The notes beneath the pieces are model-generated. The model was not told the origin of the DNA, searched no databases, and saw only the letters and a list, made by a program, of their open reading frames with translations. Of a DNA stretch of 64,000 nucleotides, positions 23,421-32,769 are shown piece by piece (position 1 is the stretch's first letter; each line of letters opens with the position of its first letter). Origin of the DNA: an uncultured Eubacteriales bacterium (GTDB lineage: Bacteria > Bacillota > Clostridia > Oscillospirales > CAG-382); the NCBI GenBank assembly GCA_934479825.1, contig CAKSOW010000010.1, forward strand, positions 1 through 64,000, in the 5' to 3' direction. Made by a program: the position numbers and the translations under genes.

Positions 23421-26387
23421 TTATTTTGTAGTAATGCTTAATTTCGGCGCTTTATACTTGAATTTGAAGCCCAACACCTTGCTCATGAGCTCCAACGGCA
23501 ACATGGGAAGTCCGTCCTTGCACTCAATTGCAATCGGAAGAATGGTCTGTTCGCCGTTGATGACCGCACGGCGTGAACCAAGCGTAAAGACGATACTGGC
23601 ATTCTTCGAGAAGAACGAAAGTTTTCTTTCAGAGGCTATGTATTCGTAGTAAAGTCCCAACTTATAGACAAGCACATGATACGGGTTGAACGGGAATAAC
23701 GTATATCCGTCGTGTTCTTCGCAGGGGAAGTTGATGGGCTGCGGTACTCCGTTCAACTCAAATTCCGGCTTCTTGGTATCTTTCATCAGATCGATGCCCA
23801 AAAGCTCAAATTCCGTTTCCGCTATATTGGACGGGTCAAGGCGAAGCGCGGTAATGGGTTTATCAAGATGCGGCTGACCGTGGAGTGTGCAAATACCCTC
23901 GCTCTTTTCCGGCGTAAGCGTTACGCCGAACGATTGACTTTGCGTAAATTCCGCTCCCGTTTCGGTCACATAGAAAGCCTCTACCGTGGTCGCTTTGGAC
24001 ACATGAGCCCGGATACGGACATGCGTCACGCCATCCATGGAGATCGAAAGCGGTTTGACGGAAAACAGTTTGGCGTCGGAAATGTGCGTGACACCCTTGA
24101 TGGTGCCTTTGGAGGTGAATTCCGCGTCACAGCCGTCTGTCGTCCAGTTGGCGGCAAAATTGCCTTTGCCAAACGTAATCGTCTTTAACACCTTATCCGG
24201 CACAGGTTTGGGAAGTCTGGACTGAACGCGCAACATTCTTCTTTCCTGCGGATACAAATAAGACAGACGCGAAAGCTGATTCGGCGTGGGAACATCGTCC
24301 TCATGCGGCTTTTCCTTGGTGTATACATCGCGCACGGCATTGAGATAGCCAAACCCGTTCAAGCCCTTGCACGGCATAATGTAGGTTCCCTCTCCGTATT
24401 CGTTCCAGTTGGACATCATGATAAACCGATGAGACCAATGCGGCTTTTTCGGGTCTTTTTCAAACGACGGCAGCATTTCATCACGGAACACCGTATGCAG
24501 TTTCTTGAAATCCTCAGCCGTCATGTTGGGACTGCGCGTTTCCGCCCAAGCCACATTATTGAAGCCGGTAGAGGCTGTCGGCACGACATGAACATAGTTC
24601 AGATCCTGCTGACTGCGGATCATGCTTGCCGTAAAGTCGGGGTCACAGCCCTCTTTGCCCCAGTTGTAGGCATAGGCCGCGTCAAAACCGCAGTCGCGTA
24701 CCTCCTGCCCCGGGCCGCCGCAGCTCATAATGATAAGGTCGTCATAACCAAGCTTTTTGACTTCCTTACGCAGATAATCAAATTCCGCGCGCACGCCCTC
24801 GGGACTGCCGAAATCTTTGATTAACTGCCATGTACCGAACACCGCCATAACGGCTTTGTTGTCAATGGTCATATAACGCTTGTCGCTGAAAAACTGCTCG
24901 ATCCAATACGGCACAAAATAGCGGCGGAACGCCTCGCTGCCGGCCGGATGCGCGGCATTGGCAGCCTCCCACAATAAAGCAAACCGGCTCATATCGCTGT
25001 ACCGGCAGTTGAAATAGCCGTCGTGAATGGCCTCGGCAAGGCCGGTCACCTTGATGGGAGCGTTGCTTTGGCTGGAATACCAGCAGTACAACTGAAAATC
25101 TACGCCGTTTTCTAACATAAACTTGATTTCCCAGTCTGCCACCTCCGGAAGTCCCTCATCGTAATAGCCGAGCACCGGTTTGATTTCGGGATAAGCCGAG
25201 ATGCAGTCCCAGCCGATATGTTCGCCCGTGTGCCACAGCGAGCACATGTTCATGCCGATCACATAATCGTTCTTTCCTTTGGGAAGTTTGGGCTTGGGAC
25301 AGTAATCGGGATAATCGATGAGCGGGAACAGCTTGAACCGGTCGCAAAGGAGTTTGACTTCCTCGCCGCAGACCGAATAGACAATCGTATCAATGGCCGC
25401 AGCGCCTGCCGGAATTTTTACGGTTTCAATATTCTTGCCGTTGATCTTGATAAGGATCTGCTTTTTTGCGGTATCGATCTCAAAACGCAGACGGTACCAC
25501 ATTTCATCAAGCGCATAGCGGATCGTTTTTCCGTCGGCACAGAAATTGCCGTCTGCCGTGCAAAAATCAAGCGCGGTCTTTTTTCCGGCAAGAAATTTAA
25601 TGTGCGCGCCGGTCTTAAACTTCGGCATGAAGAAAAAGCTTTCGTAAGCGTATTTTCCGTTTAACGGTTCAAAGGTCTTTGAAAGACTGCCCTCGGCGTT
25701 GTTGGCGGAGGTAAAGACAAGGTTTCCGTCCTCCGAATAGATTTCAGCATCTTCGGCGCATTCTTTTTTCCAGTCAGCCGGCGTGGTGTGCGGCGCATAC
25801 AGAGAGAATTTCTCATTGAGAAGGTAGTTTGCGTGAATATGCGTCTCTCCCATGGTCACGTCAATGACCGAGCCGGCAAACGTGCCGATTCTGTAAAATT
25901 TGATATACTTGGCTGTCAACGGAAGTTCCGCACCGAACATGTCATCGACAAAATAGCGGACTTTTTTGCTTTCAAAATCCAAGACAATTTTGAAAACATG
26001 AAATCCCGTTTTGTTTTGTTCTTCAAATAACAGCTTTTCTTTTTGGTTGCGGCCAAGCGCATAATACGCGCCGTTTTTGGTGTAAATCACAGCCGCGTCG
26101 TTGCCGTCCGAATCGTACAGACGGATAAATAAACCGTCAAAGCCGCTTTTGATGTACACGCTTGCCAAAACCGTAATAACGCCATGAGCGGTCTTGCGGA
26201 GCTCGCGCGTCATGCCGGTGGGCGCTTCACCGCGTTCGTTACTGATCGAATAGGGGGCATAGTTGCGTTCCAGTTCTTTTGCGCCTCTGCCGTCATACCA
26301 CCAAGGGGAACCGGGCGCGGGAAACCAGTTTCTGCCATAATCGCCGTCATCGGCGAGATAATAGGCTTCCAAGGGCTTTTTTTCCAT
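23421..26387 (-). CDS. Large GH99/WbsX-like protein with C-terminal copper-amine-oxidase-N-like domain
   Basis: A 988-residue protein from ATG 26387 (AAGGACGG about 9 bases upstream; a TTG at 26414 has no such support). N-terminal half: two beta-rich concanavalin/jelly-roll-like segments (about 40-175 and 190-350). Centre (about 370-700): a TIM-barrel of the WbsX/GH99-like group, with VLGYYDEGLPEVADWEI, LYCWYSSQS, LLWEAANA, and MMSNWNEYGEGTYIMP carrying a probable catalytic Glu. The C-terminus (about 880-988, ending MLPLELMSKVLGFKFKY) resembles the Cu_amine_oxidN1 stalk domain of cell-surface proteins. No signal peptide is visible, which is odd for that domain. Possibly an endo-acting glycan hydrolase; substrate unknown. 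Confidence 0.78.
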   Translation of the reverse strand: MEKKPLEAYYLADDGDYGRNWFPAPGSPWWYDGRGAKELERNYAPYSISNERGEAPTGMTRELRKTAHGVITVLASVYIKSGFDGLFIRLYDSDGNDAAVIYTKNGAYYALGRNQKEKLLFEEQNKTGFHVFKIVLDFESKKVRYFVDDMFGAELPLTAKYIKFYRIGTFAGSVIDVTMGETHIHANYLLNEKFSLYAPHTTPADWKKECAEDAEIYSEDGNLVFTSANNAEGSLSKTFEPLNGKYAYESFFFMPKFKTGAHIKFLAGKKTALDFCTADGNFCADGKTIRYALDEMWYRLRFEIDTAKKQILIKINGKNIETVKIPAGAAAIDTIVYSVCGEEVKLLCDRFKLFPLIDYPDYCPKPKLPKGKNDYVIGMNMCSLWHTGEHIGWDCISAYPEIKPVLGYYDEGLPEVADWEIKFMLENGVDFQLYCWYSSQSNAPIKVTGLAEAIHDGYFNCRYSDMSRFALLWEAANAAHPAGSEAFRRYFVPYWIEQFFSDKRYMTIDNKAVMAVFGTWQLIKDFGSPEGVRAEFDYLRKEVKKLGYDDLIIMSCGGPGQEVRDCGFDAAYAYNWGKEGCDPDFTASMIRSQQDLNYVHVVPTASTGFNNVAWAETRSPNMTAEDFKKLHTVFRDEMLPSFEKDPKKPHWSHRFIMMSNWNEYGEGTYIMPCKGLNGFGYLNAVRDVYTKEKPHEDDVPTPNQLSRLSYLYPQERRMLRVQSRLPKPVPDKVLKTITFGKGNFAANWTTDGCDAEFTSKGTIKGVTHISDAKLFSVKPLSISMDGVTHVRIRAHVSKATTVEAFYVTETGAEFTQSQSFGVTLTPEKSEGICTLHGQPHLDKPITALRLDPSNIAETEFELLGIDLMKDTKKPEFELNGVPQPINFPCEEHDGYTLFPFNPYHVLVYKLGLYYEYIASERKLSFFSKNASIVFTLGSRRAVINGEQTILPIAIECKDGLPMLPLELMSKVLGFKFKYKAPKLSITTK

Positions 26388-26458
26388 AAAAGCACCGTCC
26401 TTATCTGAAATCAAATTCTGTTTTTACGTCCGAAAAATGTTTGATACGGACTGTTGCC

Positions 26459-26487
26459 ATTTTAGCATAGGCCGTGATGTTTGACAA
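26459..26487 (-). promoter_or_regulatory. Promoter of the GH99-like gene
   Basis: On the minus strand, TTGTCA (26487-26482) and TAAAAT (26464-26459) with a 17-bp spacer, about 70 bp before ATG 26387. Confidence 0.72.
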
Positions 26488-26500
26488 CGCCTTTTTGGCC

Positions 26501-26543
26501 TTTCCGTCGTATTGCACAAACGATTTGTGCAATACGACGGAAA
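26501..26543. promoter_or_regulatory. Perfect 20-bp inverted repeat between divergent promoters
   Basis: 26501-26520 and 26524-26543 are exact reverse complements around the loop CGA. It lies 14 bp upstream of the -35 of the GH99-like gene and 19 bp upstream of the -35 of rlmA. It could be an operator for a dimeric regulator, or a hairpin; neither side has a clear T-tract. Confidence 0.6.
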
Positions 26544-26561
26544 ACAGTGCTTGGGCACCTG

Positions 26562-26590
26562 TTGCAAAAAAAGGATTCTTATGATAAAAT
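26562..26590 (+). promoter_or_regulatory. Promoter of rlmA
   Basis: TTGCAA (26562-26567) and TAAAAT (26585-26590), spacer 17 bp, 41 bp before the ATG. Confidence 0.75.
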
Positions 26591-26631
26591 AGAAACAAAA
26601 AGCGAAAACATGACAGCTAAAGAGGAAAAAC

Positions 26632-27459
26632 ATGAAAACGCATTATATTTGTCCGGTCTGCGGCGAAACGCTTGATGAGACCGAAAAAAACTATCTTTGC
26701 CCCAATCGCCACAATTTTGACAAAGCGTCGGAAGGATACGTCAATCTTGCGCCGCCGAAAAAAGATGCCGAACGCTCCGGAGACGCAGTCGAATCCTGCA
26801 AGGCGCGCCGCCGTTTTTTGGAGACAGGGGCGTATGCCTGCCTTGCGGACGCGCTTTGCGACGCACTTGACACGTGTGGAATTGCGAAAAACGCGCTGAT
26901 TCTCGATGCCGGCTGCGGCGAGGGCTATTACACGCGCTGTGTAAAAAAGCGTTTTCCGGGCGCCTTTCTGTATGGAGTTGACCTTGCCAAAAGCGCCGTC
27001 CGAATGGCGGCAAAAGCGGAAAAAAACAAAGCCGAATCTGAAAAATGTCATTTTGCAGTCGCCGGAATCTTTGATCTTCCGTTTGCCGGCGAGAGCGCGG
27101 AGGCCATATTATCCGTCTTTGCCCCGGTAGCAGACGCCGAAAACCGGCGCGTTTTGAAAAAAGGCGGTGTTCTCCTTGTCGCCTGCCCCGGAAAACAGCA
27201 TTTATACGGGTTAAAAGAACGTTTATATGACACGGCGCTGGAAAACGAAGAAAAAACGCCGGAATACGAGGGCTTTGCGCTTACCGGCGAAACGCGCGTC
27301 AAAAGCGAGCTTCATCTGACGGGCGAACAGGCGGCGGATCTATTTGCCATGACGCCTTATTTTTGGCGCAGTTCGGAACAAGTGCGCCAAAATTCGGCAA
27401 ACCTCGGCGAAACCGTCACGACAGCGGATTTTCTCATCAAAATCTACCGCAAGCTGTAA
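26632..27459 (+). CDS. rlmA: 23S rRNA (guanine-N1)-methyltransferase RlmA-like
   Basis: A 275-residue SAM-dependent enzyme that methylates a guanine in helix 35 of 23S rRNA (G745/G748 group). The N-terminal zinc site is visible as CPVCGETLD, then CPNRHNFD (residues 8-29), and the family block EGYVNLAPPKK follows. The SAM motif LILDAGCGEGYYT is near 87-99, and VDLAKSAVRMA is motif II. The length matches E. coli RlmA. It is monocistronic between its promoter and a weak hairpin at 27472-27493. RlmA(I) and (II) target specificity cannot be told. Confidence 0.93.
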   Translation: MKTHYICPVCGETLDETEKNYLCPNRHNFDKASEGYVNLAPPKKDAERSGDAVESCKARRRFLETGAYACLADALCDALDTCGIAKNALILDAGCGEGYYTRCVKKRFPGAFLYGVDLAKSAVRMAAKAEKNKAESEKCHFAVAGIFDLPFAGESAEAILSVFAPVADAENRRVLKKGGVLLVACPGKQHLYGLKERLYDTALENEEKTPEYEGFALTGETRVKSELHLTGEQAADLFAMTPYFWRSSEQVRQNSANLGETVTTADFLIKIYRKL

Positions 27460-27471
27460 AAAATCTTTTTT

Positions 27472-27500
27472 GTTTGGCGGAACAATGCCAAACGCTTTTG
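27472..27500 (+). terminator. Weak terminator after rlmA
   Basis: A 7-bp stem GTTTGGC/GCCAAAC (27472-27478 with 27487-27493) followed by GCTTTTG. Confidence 0.5.
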
Positions 27501-27561
27501 CGTCTTACAGGCAGATTGGAAATAAATTCCGTTATCTGACAGCAGAAAGGACTGACACAGT

Positions 27562-29937
27562 ATGAAATCAAAATCGAAGAAAATTTTCGCGGCCGCCGCT
27601 GCCGGAACGCTTGCTTTAAGCGCTCTCACCCCGTGCACGCTTGCCGCTGAACCCGACGTTGAAGTAGAAGATCCGAGCGTTCTCGGCTCCGCCGATATTT
27701 CCCCGGCACAGCCTGAAAAGAAAACGACCGAACCCACGGCCGCCGATATGGAAAACTTGATCAAAACCGTCAAGCCCAAATTGGATATTCCCGAAACCTA
27801 CACCGACTTTGACTGGAACTACTCTGCGCCGACCTATTATAACACTGCCTCCTGGCGCTTCACCTGGTCGGACAAAAACGGCGACGGCCGTGTGCGCGTG
27901 ACCACCGACGAAAAGGGCAACATTGAGTCTTATTCGCTCGACCGCTATGACAGAGAACGCGGTGTAAAACTGCCGCACTATTCCAAGGACTCCTTGTCGG
28001 AAACCGCCGAAAAGGCTCTCGCCAAGCTTTGTCCCGACGCGGCAGGATCCATGAAGCTTGTCGCCTCCTCGGCCAGCAGTTTCTATTCCAAGAGCTTTGT
28101 TTACAGCTTTGTCCGCTATGAAAACGATATCGTCGTTCCGGATGATACCGCTACGGTCTGGGTCGATTATCTCACCGGCGAAATGACCTCGCTTGATTGC
28201 AGTTTCCACTATGCACTGACCTTTGACAAGAATACCGCTGTCACTGCCGAAACGGCGACGGAAGCATTGGTTTCCGAGCAGGAAATGCGGCTTTCCTACC
28301 GTCTGAAGTCGGAATACGATGCGGACGGCAACTTCACCGGCCGCACGGCGTATCTCGTCTACACCCCCGAAAAAAGCTATCTGTCCGTTGACGCGTCCGA
28401 CGGTAAGGTTTATACCGAACGCAACACCTGGACGGTCGATAAAGAAGGCGGTACAGGCGGTTCGGTAAGCAATTCCAAATTCAACGAAGCAGCGGATTCT
28501 GCCTCGGAGTCCTCGGACTATGAACTTTCCGAGGAAGAGCTTGCCCAACTGGATGTGCTGAAAAATCTGATTACACGCGAAAAAGCCATCGATACGGTTC
28601 TGAAAAACGACGCGCTGTATATCGAACCGGACGCAACAGCGGTGGAGGCGCGTCTTTCCAAGAAAAATCACTGGTATACGCCGTATTACCGTCCCGACCG
28701 CAATACGGAAACCGAAACAGACGGCTATATCTGGAACATTTCCTTTTCTTCGCCCTACCGTGAAGCCAAAGAGGAGGAGGGCTATTACCGCGCATACATG
28801 CATGCGACGGTAGACGCCCAGACCGGCCGGCTTCTCTCGTTTGAAACCAGCATTCCGGACTATTCTTACTATGTAAACTCCCAGAGGACCGAAACCCTCC
28901 CGACGCTTGTCTATACGCAAGAACAGGCAGGTGAAATCTTCCGTGCGTTTGCCGAAAAGGAAATTCCGGATATCATGAAAAATACCCGTCTTTCGTCTGC
29001 AAACGGTATTGTTGCCATCAATTATGAAAAAGCGGCAAGCGACACTCTTCCGGACATTCCGGTCTACCGTGCGGCAAGTCTGTCGTATACCCGTGTCAAC
29101 GAGGGCGTGGATTTCAACTATAACAGCGTAAACGGTGCGGTTGACCGCGTGACCGGCAAGGTAACGCGCTTTTCGTACAATTGGTATGACGATGTGACCT
29201 TTGAGTCGCCGTCGGACGCGATAACGCCCGAAGAAGCCTACCGCTCCATGCTCGAATCGGGTGAATTCGGCTTGAATTATGAGATCAATTCGGATTACAC
29301 CTATAAACAGTATCTGGCTGACAGCAAGGCGGGGCTTGTCGATCTGAACGACTTGTACGAGACAAAGACCTATACGCGGCTTGTCTGGTCGGATCACGGA
29401 AACGCCCCGCAATGCGTTTCGGCTTTAACCGGCAAGCGTCTCGATTATTCGGGTTTGCCTTATGAAGCGGAAACCAAACCTGCCTATACCGACCTTGACG
29501 GACATTGGGCCAAGAAAGATATCGAAACCATAACCGACCTCGGATTCCGCTTTGCGGATGATACCGACAGCGCCTCTTTCAAGCCGGACGCGAAAATTAC
29601 GGAAAAAGAATTTTTCGAGCTTCTCGGGTTCTTCGGAAAATCGCCGGTCGATTCCGTTCCGGACGAAGGCGCGTCGGACAAGGAAATCACACGGGTGCTT
29701 GCCGTGCGGTATATCATTGACGCGGCAGGCTATTATAAAGTAGCGGCTATGCCGGACATCTTCATTACGGATTTTGCAGATAACAGCGATCTAAGCCGTG
29801 ATGACGTCGGCTTTATCGCTATCGCGCGCGGTATGAAATTGGTCCAGGGCGACGCGTCGCTCTTCCGTCCGTATGAAAGCATGACGCGCGCCGAGGCTGT
29901 GACGCTTGCTGTAAATTTCTTGAAAGCGTCAGAATAA
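27562..29937 (+). CDS. Secreted YcdB/YcdC (PepSY-like) repeat protein with C-terminal SLH domains
   Basis: A 791-residue exported protein. The signal peptide is at 1-30 (basic KSKSKK, hydrophobic stretch, ending TLAAE). Repeated beta-rich PepSY/YcdB-type units span about 55-630, with recurring patterns such as VDYLTGEMTSL, VDASDGKVY, VDAQTGRLLSFE and VDRVTGKVTRF. The C-terminal S-layer-homology region has YTDLDGHWAKKDIETITDLGF near 640 and a last unit ending PYESMTRAEAVTLAVNFL. SLH domains anchor proteins to cell-wall polymers. YcdB/YcdC-SLH proteins are common in Clostridia but have no established function. It starts behind AGAAAGGA. Confidence 0.9.
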   Translation: MKSKSKKIFAAAAAGTLALSALTPCTLAAEPDVEVEDPSVLGSADISPAQPEKKTTEPTAADMENLIKTVKPKLDIPETYTDFDWNYSAPTYYNTASWRFTWSDKNGDGRVRVTTDEKGNIESYSLDRYDRERGVKLPHYSKDSLSETAEKALAKLCPDAAGSMKLVASSASSFYSKSFVYSFVRYENDIVVPDDTATVWVDYLTGEMTSLDCSFHYALTFDKNTAVTAETATEALVSEQEMRLSYRLKSEYDADGNFTGRTAYLVYTPEKSYLSVDASDGKVYTERNTWTVDKEGGTGGSVSNSKFNEAADSASESSDYELSEEELAQLDVLKNLITREKAIDTVLKNDALYIEPDATAVEARLSKKNHWYTPYYRPDRNTETETDGYIWNISFSSPYREAKEEEGYYRAYMHATVDAQTGRLLSFETSIPDYSYYVNSQRTETLPTLVYTQEQAGEIFRAFAEKEIPDIMKNTRLSSANGIVAINYEKAASDTLPDIPVYRAASLSYTRVNEGVDFNYNSVNGAVDRVTGKVTRFSYNWYDDVTFESPSDAITPEEAYRSMLESGEFGLNYEINSDYTYKQYLADSKAGLVDLNDLYETKTYTRLVWSDHGNAPQCVSALTGKRLDYSGLPYEAETKPAYTDLDGHWAKKDIETITDLGFRFADDTDSASFKPDAKITEKEFFELLGFFGKSPVDSVPDEGASDKEITRVLAVRYIIDAAGYYKVAAMPDIFITDFADNSDLSRDDVGFIAIARGMKLVQGDASLFRPYESMTRAEAVTLAVNFLKASE

Positions 29938-30072
29938 TTCACGAAAAAATCACATTCGGCACGACTGTATATCAGAATCGTCGGGTAAACTGTATGCGTA
30001 ATCGGGAGAGAGCAAAAAACTTCCCGACAACAGATTTATCAATTATCAATTCTGACGAAAGGACGAATTTTT

Positions 30073-31668
30073 ATGAACAACGATTTTGAAAACAAAAACG
30101 ATCTTGAAAAAGAAGTCGTGCCGAACCAAACCGAAAATACGGAAAAAGCGGTCGAACCCGAAAGGACCGAACCCGTGTCCGAACCGGCAAATGAACCGAC
30201 CGCCGAAACGACGGCAGATGCCTGTCCTACGGTTTCGGAAAACCAGCCCGAAGCCGAAGAAACCCAACCGTCCGAGAGAGCGGCTGAATCGGCTGCCTCT
30301 GTCAGCACTCCGGAAATTTCCAATGTTTCCTACAATCCGCAAAGCAATACTTATTCGTACAGCCGTCCCGATAACGGCGGCGAACAGGTAAACGGATGCG
30401 CCTGGAACAACACCGGCGCTCCGGTTCATGCAAAGCCGCAGAAAAGTGCGAAAAAGTCCTCCAAAGGCTTTAAGATCTTCACGGCAAGCATGTTGACCGT
30501 TTTCACAGTCTCGGCTGTGGCGATCGCATCGTTCATGGCGGCGGATTTCGTCAACGGTACAAAGAAAGCGGACAACGTTGTCTCAAATGCAACGACCGAA
30601 CCGCAGGGTTCTTCCGGAGCGACGACCTTGATCTCCACTTTCAAGGACGCCGAAAGCGGATTGACCAAGAGTCAGGTTGCAGCCAAATGCTCACCCAGCA
30701 CGGTTGGTATCGTGGTCGAGGCGCAAACCTCCTCCGGTAACTACTACGGCTATTTCGGCAATTTCTATTCACAGCCGCAGATCACCCAAGGTACGGGTTC
30801 CGGCTTCATTTACAGTAAAGACGGATATATCATCACCAACCACCATGTTGTGGAGGGTGCAACCAAGATCACCGTATATCTGAGCGATGATACCCAAGTC
30901 GAAGCAACGCTTATCGGCTCGGATGAGCTTTCGGATATTGCCGTTATTAAAATCGATCCGACCGGTCTTGACCTTGTCCCGATGGAAATCGGCGATTCCG
31001 ACCGCTTAGTCGTCGGCGACGAAGTTATTGCTATCGGATGCCCGGCCGGCATTCAGTTCCGCGGAACGGTGACTGACGGTATTATTTCGGCCATCAACCG
31101 CAATGTGCAGCTTTCCGAAAGCAGCGGCGCCGGCAAAAAGACCATGACGCTCTTACAGACCAACGCCACCATCAACAAAGGCAATTCCGGCGGTCCGCTT
31201 ATCAATTCCAACGGGCAGGTCATCGGTATCAATACGCTTAAACTGACTTCCGAATATGAGGGCATCGGTTTTTCGATTCCGATCAACGGCGCTCTCCCGA
31301 TCATCAGCCAGTTGATTGAGTATGGCACCGTCAAGGAACGTCCTGAAAACGATTTTGTTTCGGGCGAAGGCGTTATCGGCATTTCTGCCTCCAACATTAC
31401 GGTTTCCGAAGCGGAATATTATGATATTCCCCAAGGCGTGCTTGTCGTTCAGATCAATAAAGACAGTGCGGCAGCCGCTGCCGGTCTCCGTCGCGGCGAT
31501 ATCATCACCGCCTATAACGGCACGGAAGTCAAAACCGTCACTGAATTAAATAACCTCAAAGCCAACAACAAAGCCGGCGATGAAGTTACCTTGAAAGTTT
31601 ACCGCGATTCCGACGAAGATGATTCAAGCAAGACCTTTGAAATCACCTTTAAACTCGACGTGGCATAA
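30073..31668 (+). CDS. htrA: HtrA/DegP-like S1C membrane serine protease
   Basis: A 531-residue quality-control protease. An acidic, Glu/Pro-rich cytoplasmic N-terminus of about 130 residues precedes a single membrane span (about 134-158). The trypsin-like domain has His258 in ITNHHVVEGA, Asp288 in LSDIAVIKI and Ser372 in NKGNSGGPLIN. One C-terminal PDZ domain lies at about 425-525 (GLRRGDIITAYNGTEV). The catalytic domain faces outside. The ATG follows GAAAGGA. The long charged N-terminal tail is typical of Gram-positive HtrA/YkdA-YvtA proteins. The intergenic stretch before it (29938-30072) shows no clear promoter. Confidence 0.96.
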   Translation: MNNDFENKNDLEKEVVPNQTENTEKAVEPERTEPVSEPANEPTAETTADACPTVSENQPEAEETQPSERAAESAASVSTPEISNVSYNPQSNTYSYSRPDNGGEQVNGCAWNNTGAPVHAKPQKSAKKSSKGFKIFTASMLTVFTVSAVAIASFMAADFVNGTKKADNVVSNATTEPQGSSGATTLISTFKDAESGLTKSQVAAKCSPSTVGIVVEAQTSSGNYYGYFGNFYSQPQITQGTGSGFIYSKDGYIITNHHVVEGATKITVYLSDDTQVEATLIGSDELSDIAVIKIDPTGLDLVPMEIGDSDRLVVGDEVIAIGCPAGIQFRGTVTDGIISAINRNVQLSESSGAGKKTMTLLQTNATINKGNSGGPLINSNGQVIGINTLKLTSEYEGIGFSIPINGALPIISQLIEYGTVKERPENDFVSGEGVIGISASNITVSEAEYYDIPQGVLVVQINKDSAAAAAGLRRGDIITAYNGTEVKTVTELNNLKANNKAGDEVTLKVYRDSDEDDSSKTFEITFKLDVA

Positions 31669-31717
31669 CCTATAAAACCGCAAGTGTTTTTCTCCTTTTA
31701 ATAAATGTGGGTAGAGC

Positions 31718-31744
31718 CCCTCCGATGAAAGTCGGAGGGTTTTT
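31718..31744 (+). terminator. Terminator after htrA
   Basis: An 8-bp GC-rich stem CCCTCCGA/TCGGAGGG (31718-31725 with 31732-31739) followed by TTTTT. Confidence 0.88.
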
Positions 31745-31768
31745 ACTGTTTTATACCGAAAATCGTCA

Positions 31769-31797
31769 TTGACACACAGCTTTCCATGTAGTATAAT
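31769..31797 (+). promoter_or_regulatory. Consensus promoter of the epimerase gene
   Basis: A perfect TTGACA (31769-31774), 17-bp spacer and TATAAT (31792-31797). It is the strongest promoter match in the window. Confidence 0.93.
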
Positions 31798-31836
31798 GCA
31801 GATATACTGGAAAATAACGGTAAAGGAGATATAACT

Positions 31837-32700
31837 ATGGCAGAAAAACGATATGTTCTGACAAACGAAACTTTGACGGTGACCGTGTCAAACATCGGCG
31901 CTCAGATCAAAAGCATTCAAAAGGACGGCCGTGAATACATGTGGAGCGGCGATCCGGCTGTATGGGACAGAACCGCACCGATCATGTTCCCAATCTGCGG
32001 CGGACTGCGTGACGATGCGTTTGTTTATGAAGATAAAAAATATTCGCTTACCAAGCATGGGTTTGTACTGTTCCGGGAATTCGACTGTGAAGAGCATACC
32101 CAAGAGGTTCTTACGCTTGTGACACGCGACACACCGGACACAAGAGAAGTTTACCCGTTCCATTTTGAGTTTCGTGTGCGTTTTGAGCTTGATAAAGAAA
32201 CGCTTCACGTCAGCTTCATCACCGACAACAAAGGCGAAAAGACCATGTATTATTCGCCCGGTGCGCACGAAGCGTATTCCTGCCCGGAGGGAATTGAAGA
32301 ATACGATGTTGTGTTTGACAAAACCGAACCGTTAGTTCGCACGGTGTTGGACGGCAACTTTTTGGAGCACAAGACCGAATCGGTTGAATCGGAGGCAAAT
32401 GTATTGCACATGAAATATAGCCACATGAACAACGACTGTCTTGTATTTGCAGATTTAAAATCGCGCGGAGCAACGCTTGTCAAGCGCGACGGCAGTCGGA
32501 AAATCCATGTATCTTTCGACGATTTCCGCTATTTTGTGCTTTGGACGAAGAAAGGGGCGCCGTATCTGTGTTTAGAGCCGTGGAACGGCATTCCCGACCG
32601 TGTGGATGCGGACGGCGTTTTAGCGCACAAAGAGGGAATATTGTCGCTTGAACCCGGCCAAAGGCAGATTTTTGCGCATCATATTTCCATTTTGGCATAA
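31837..32700 (+). CDS. Aldose 1-epimerase family protein
   Basis: A 287-residue galactose-mutarotase-like protein that interconverts sugar anomers. The family pattern is present: TVSNIGAQIKSIQKDGREYMW at the start (residues about 14-34), CGGLRDDAFVYEDKKY, KHGFVLFREFD, YYSPGAHEAYSCP (substrate-binding His) and CLEPWNGIPDRVD (Glu general base region). It belongs to the LacX/YeaD-like subgroup more than to GalM, so the exact sugar or sugar-phosphate is open. AAAGGAG precedes the ATG. It is monocistronic with its own strong promoter. Confidence 0.93.
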   Translation: MAEKRYVLTNETLTVTVSNIGAQIKSIQKDGREYMWSGDPAVWDRTAPIMFPICGGLRDDAFVYEDKKYSLTKHGFVLFREFDCEEHTQEVLTLVTRDTPDTREVYPFHFEFRVRFELDKETLHVSFITDNKGEKTMYYSPGAHEAYSCPEGIEEYDVVFDKTEPLVRTVLDGNFLEHKTESVESEANVLHMKYSHMNNDCLVFADLKSRGATLVKRDGSRKIHVSFDDFRYFVLWTKKGAPYLCLEPWNGIPDRVDADGVLAHKEGILSLEPGQRQIFAHHISILA

Positions 32701-32730
32701 AAAACAAGGGCAAACGGCCTTAGTGACTAC

Positions 32731-32759
32731 CCCCCCATTTCTTTTCAAGAAATGGGGGG
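32731..32759 (+). terminator. Hairpin after the epimerase gene
   Basis: A perfect 13-bp stem (32731-32743 with 32747-32759), loop TTC, then TACTTTTA. It resembles the hairpin after pstB in composition and place, next to a repeat element. Confidence 0.7.
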
Positions 32760-32769
32760 TACTTTTATA

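Noticed and set aside
23275..23649. A 124-codon plus-strand frame after the HELMH gene
   Set aside because: It crosses the bidirectional terminator and runs antisense into the end of the GH99-like gene.
27616..29412. A 598-codon open frame antisense to the SLH protein gene
   Set aside because: It lies wholly inside a gene with signal peptide and domain matches, has no ribosome binding site and resembles no protein. A codon-bias shadow.
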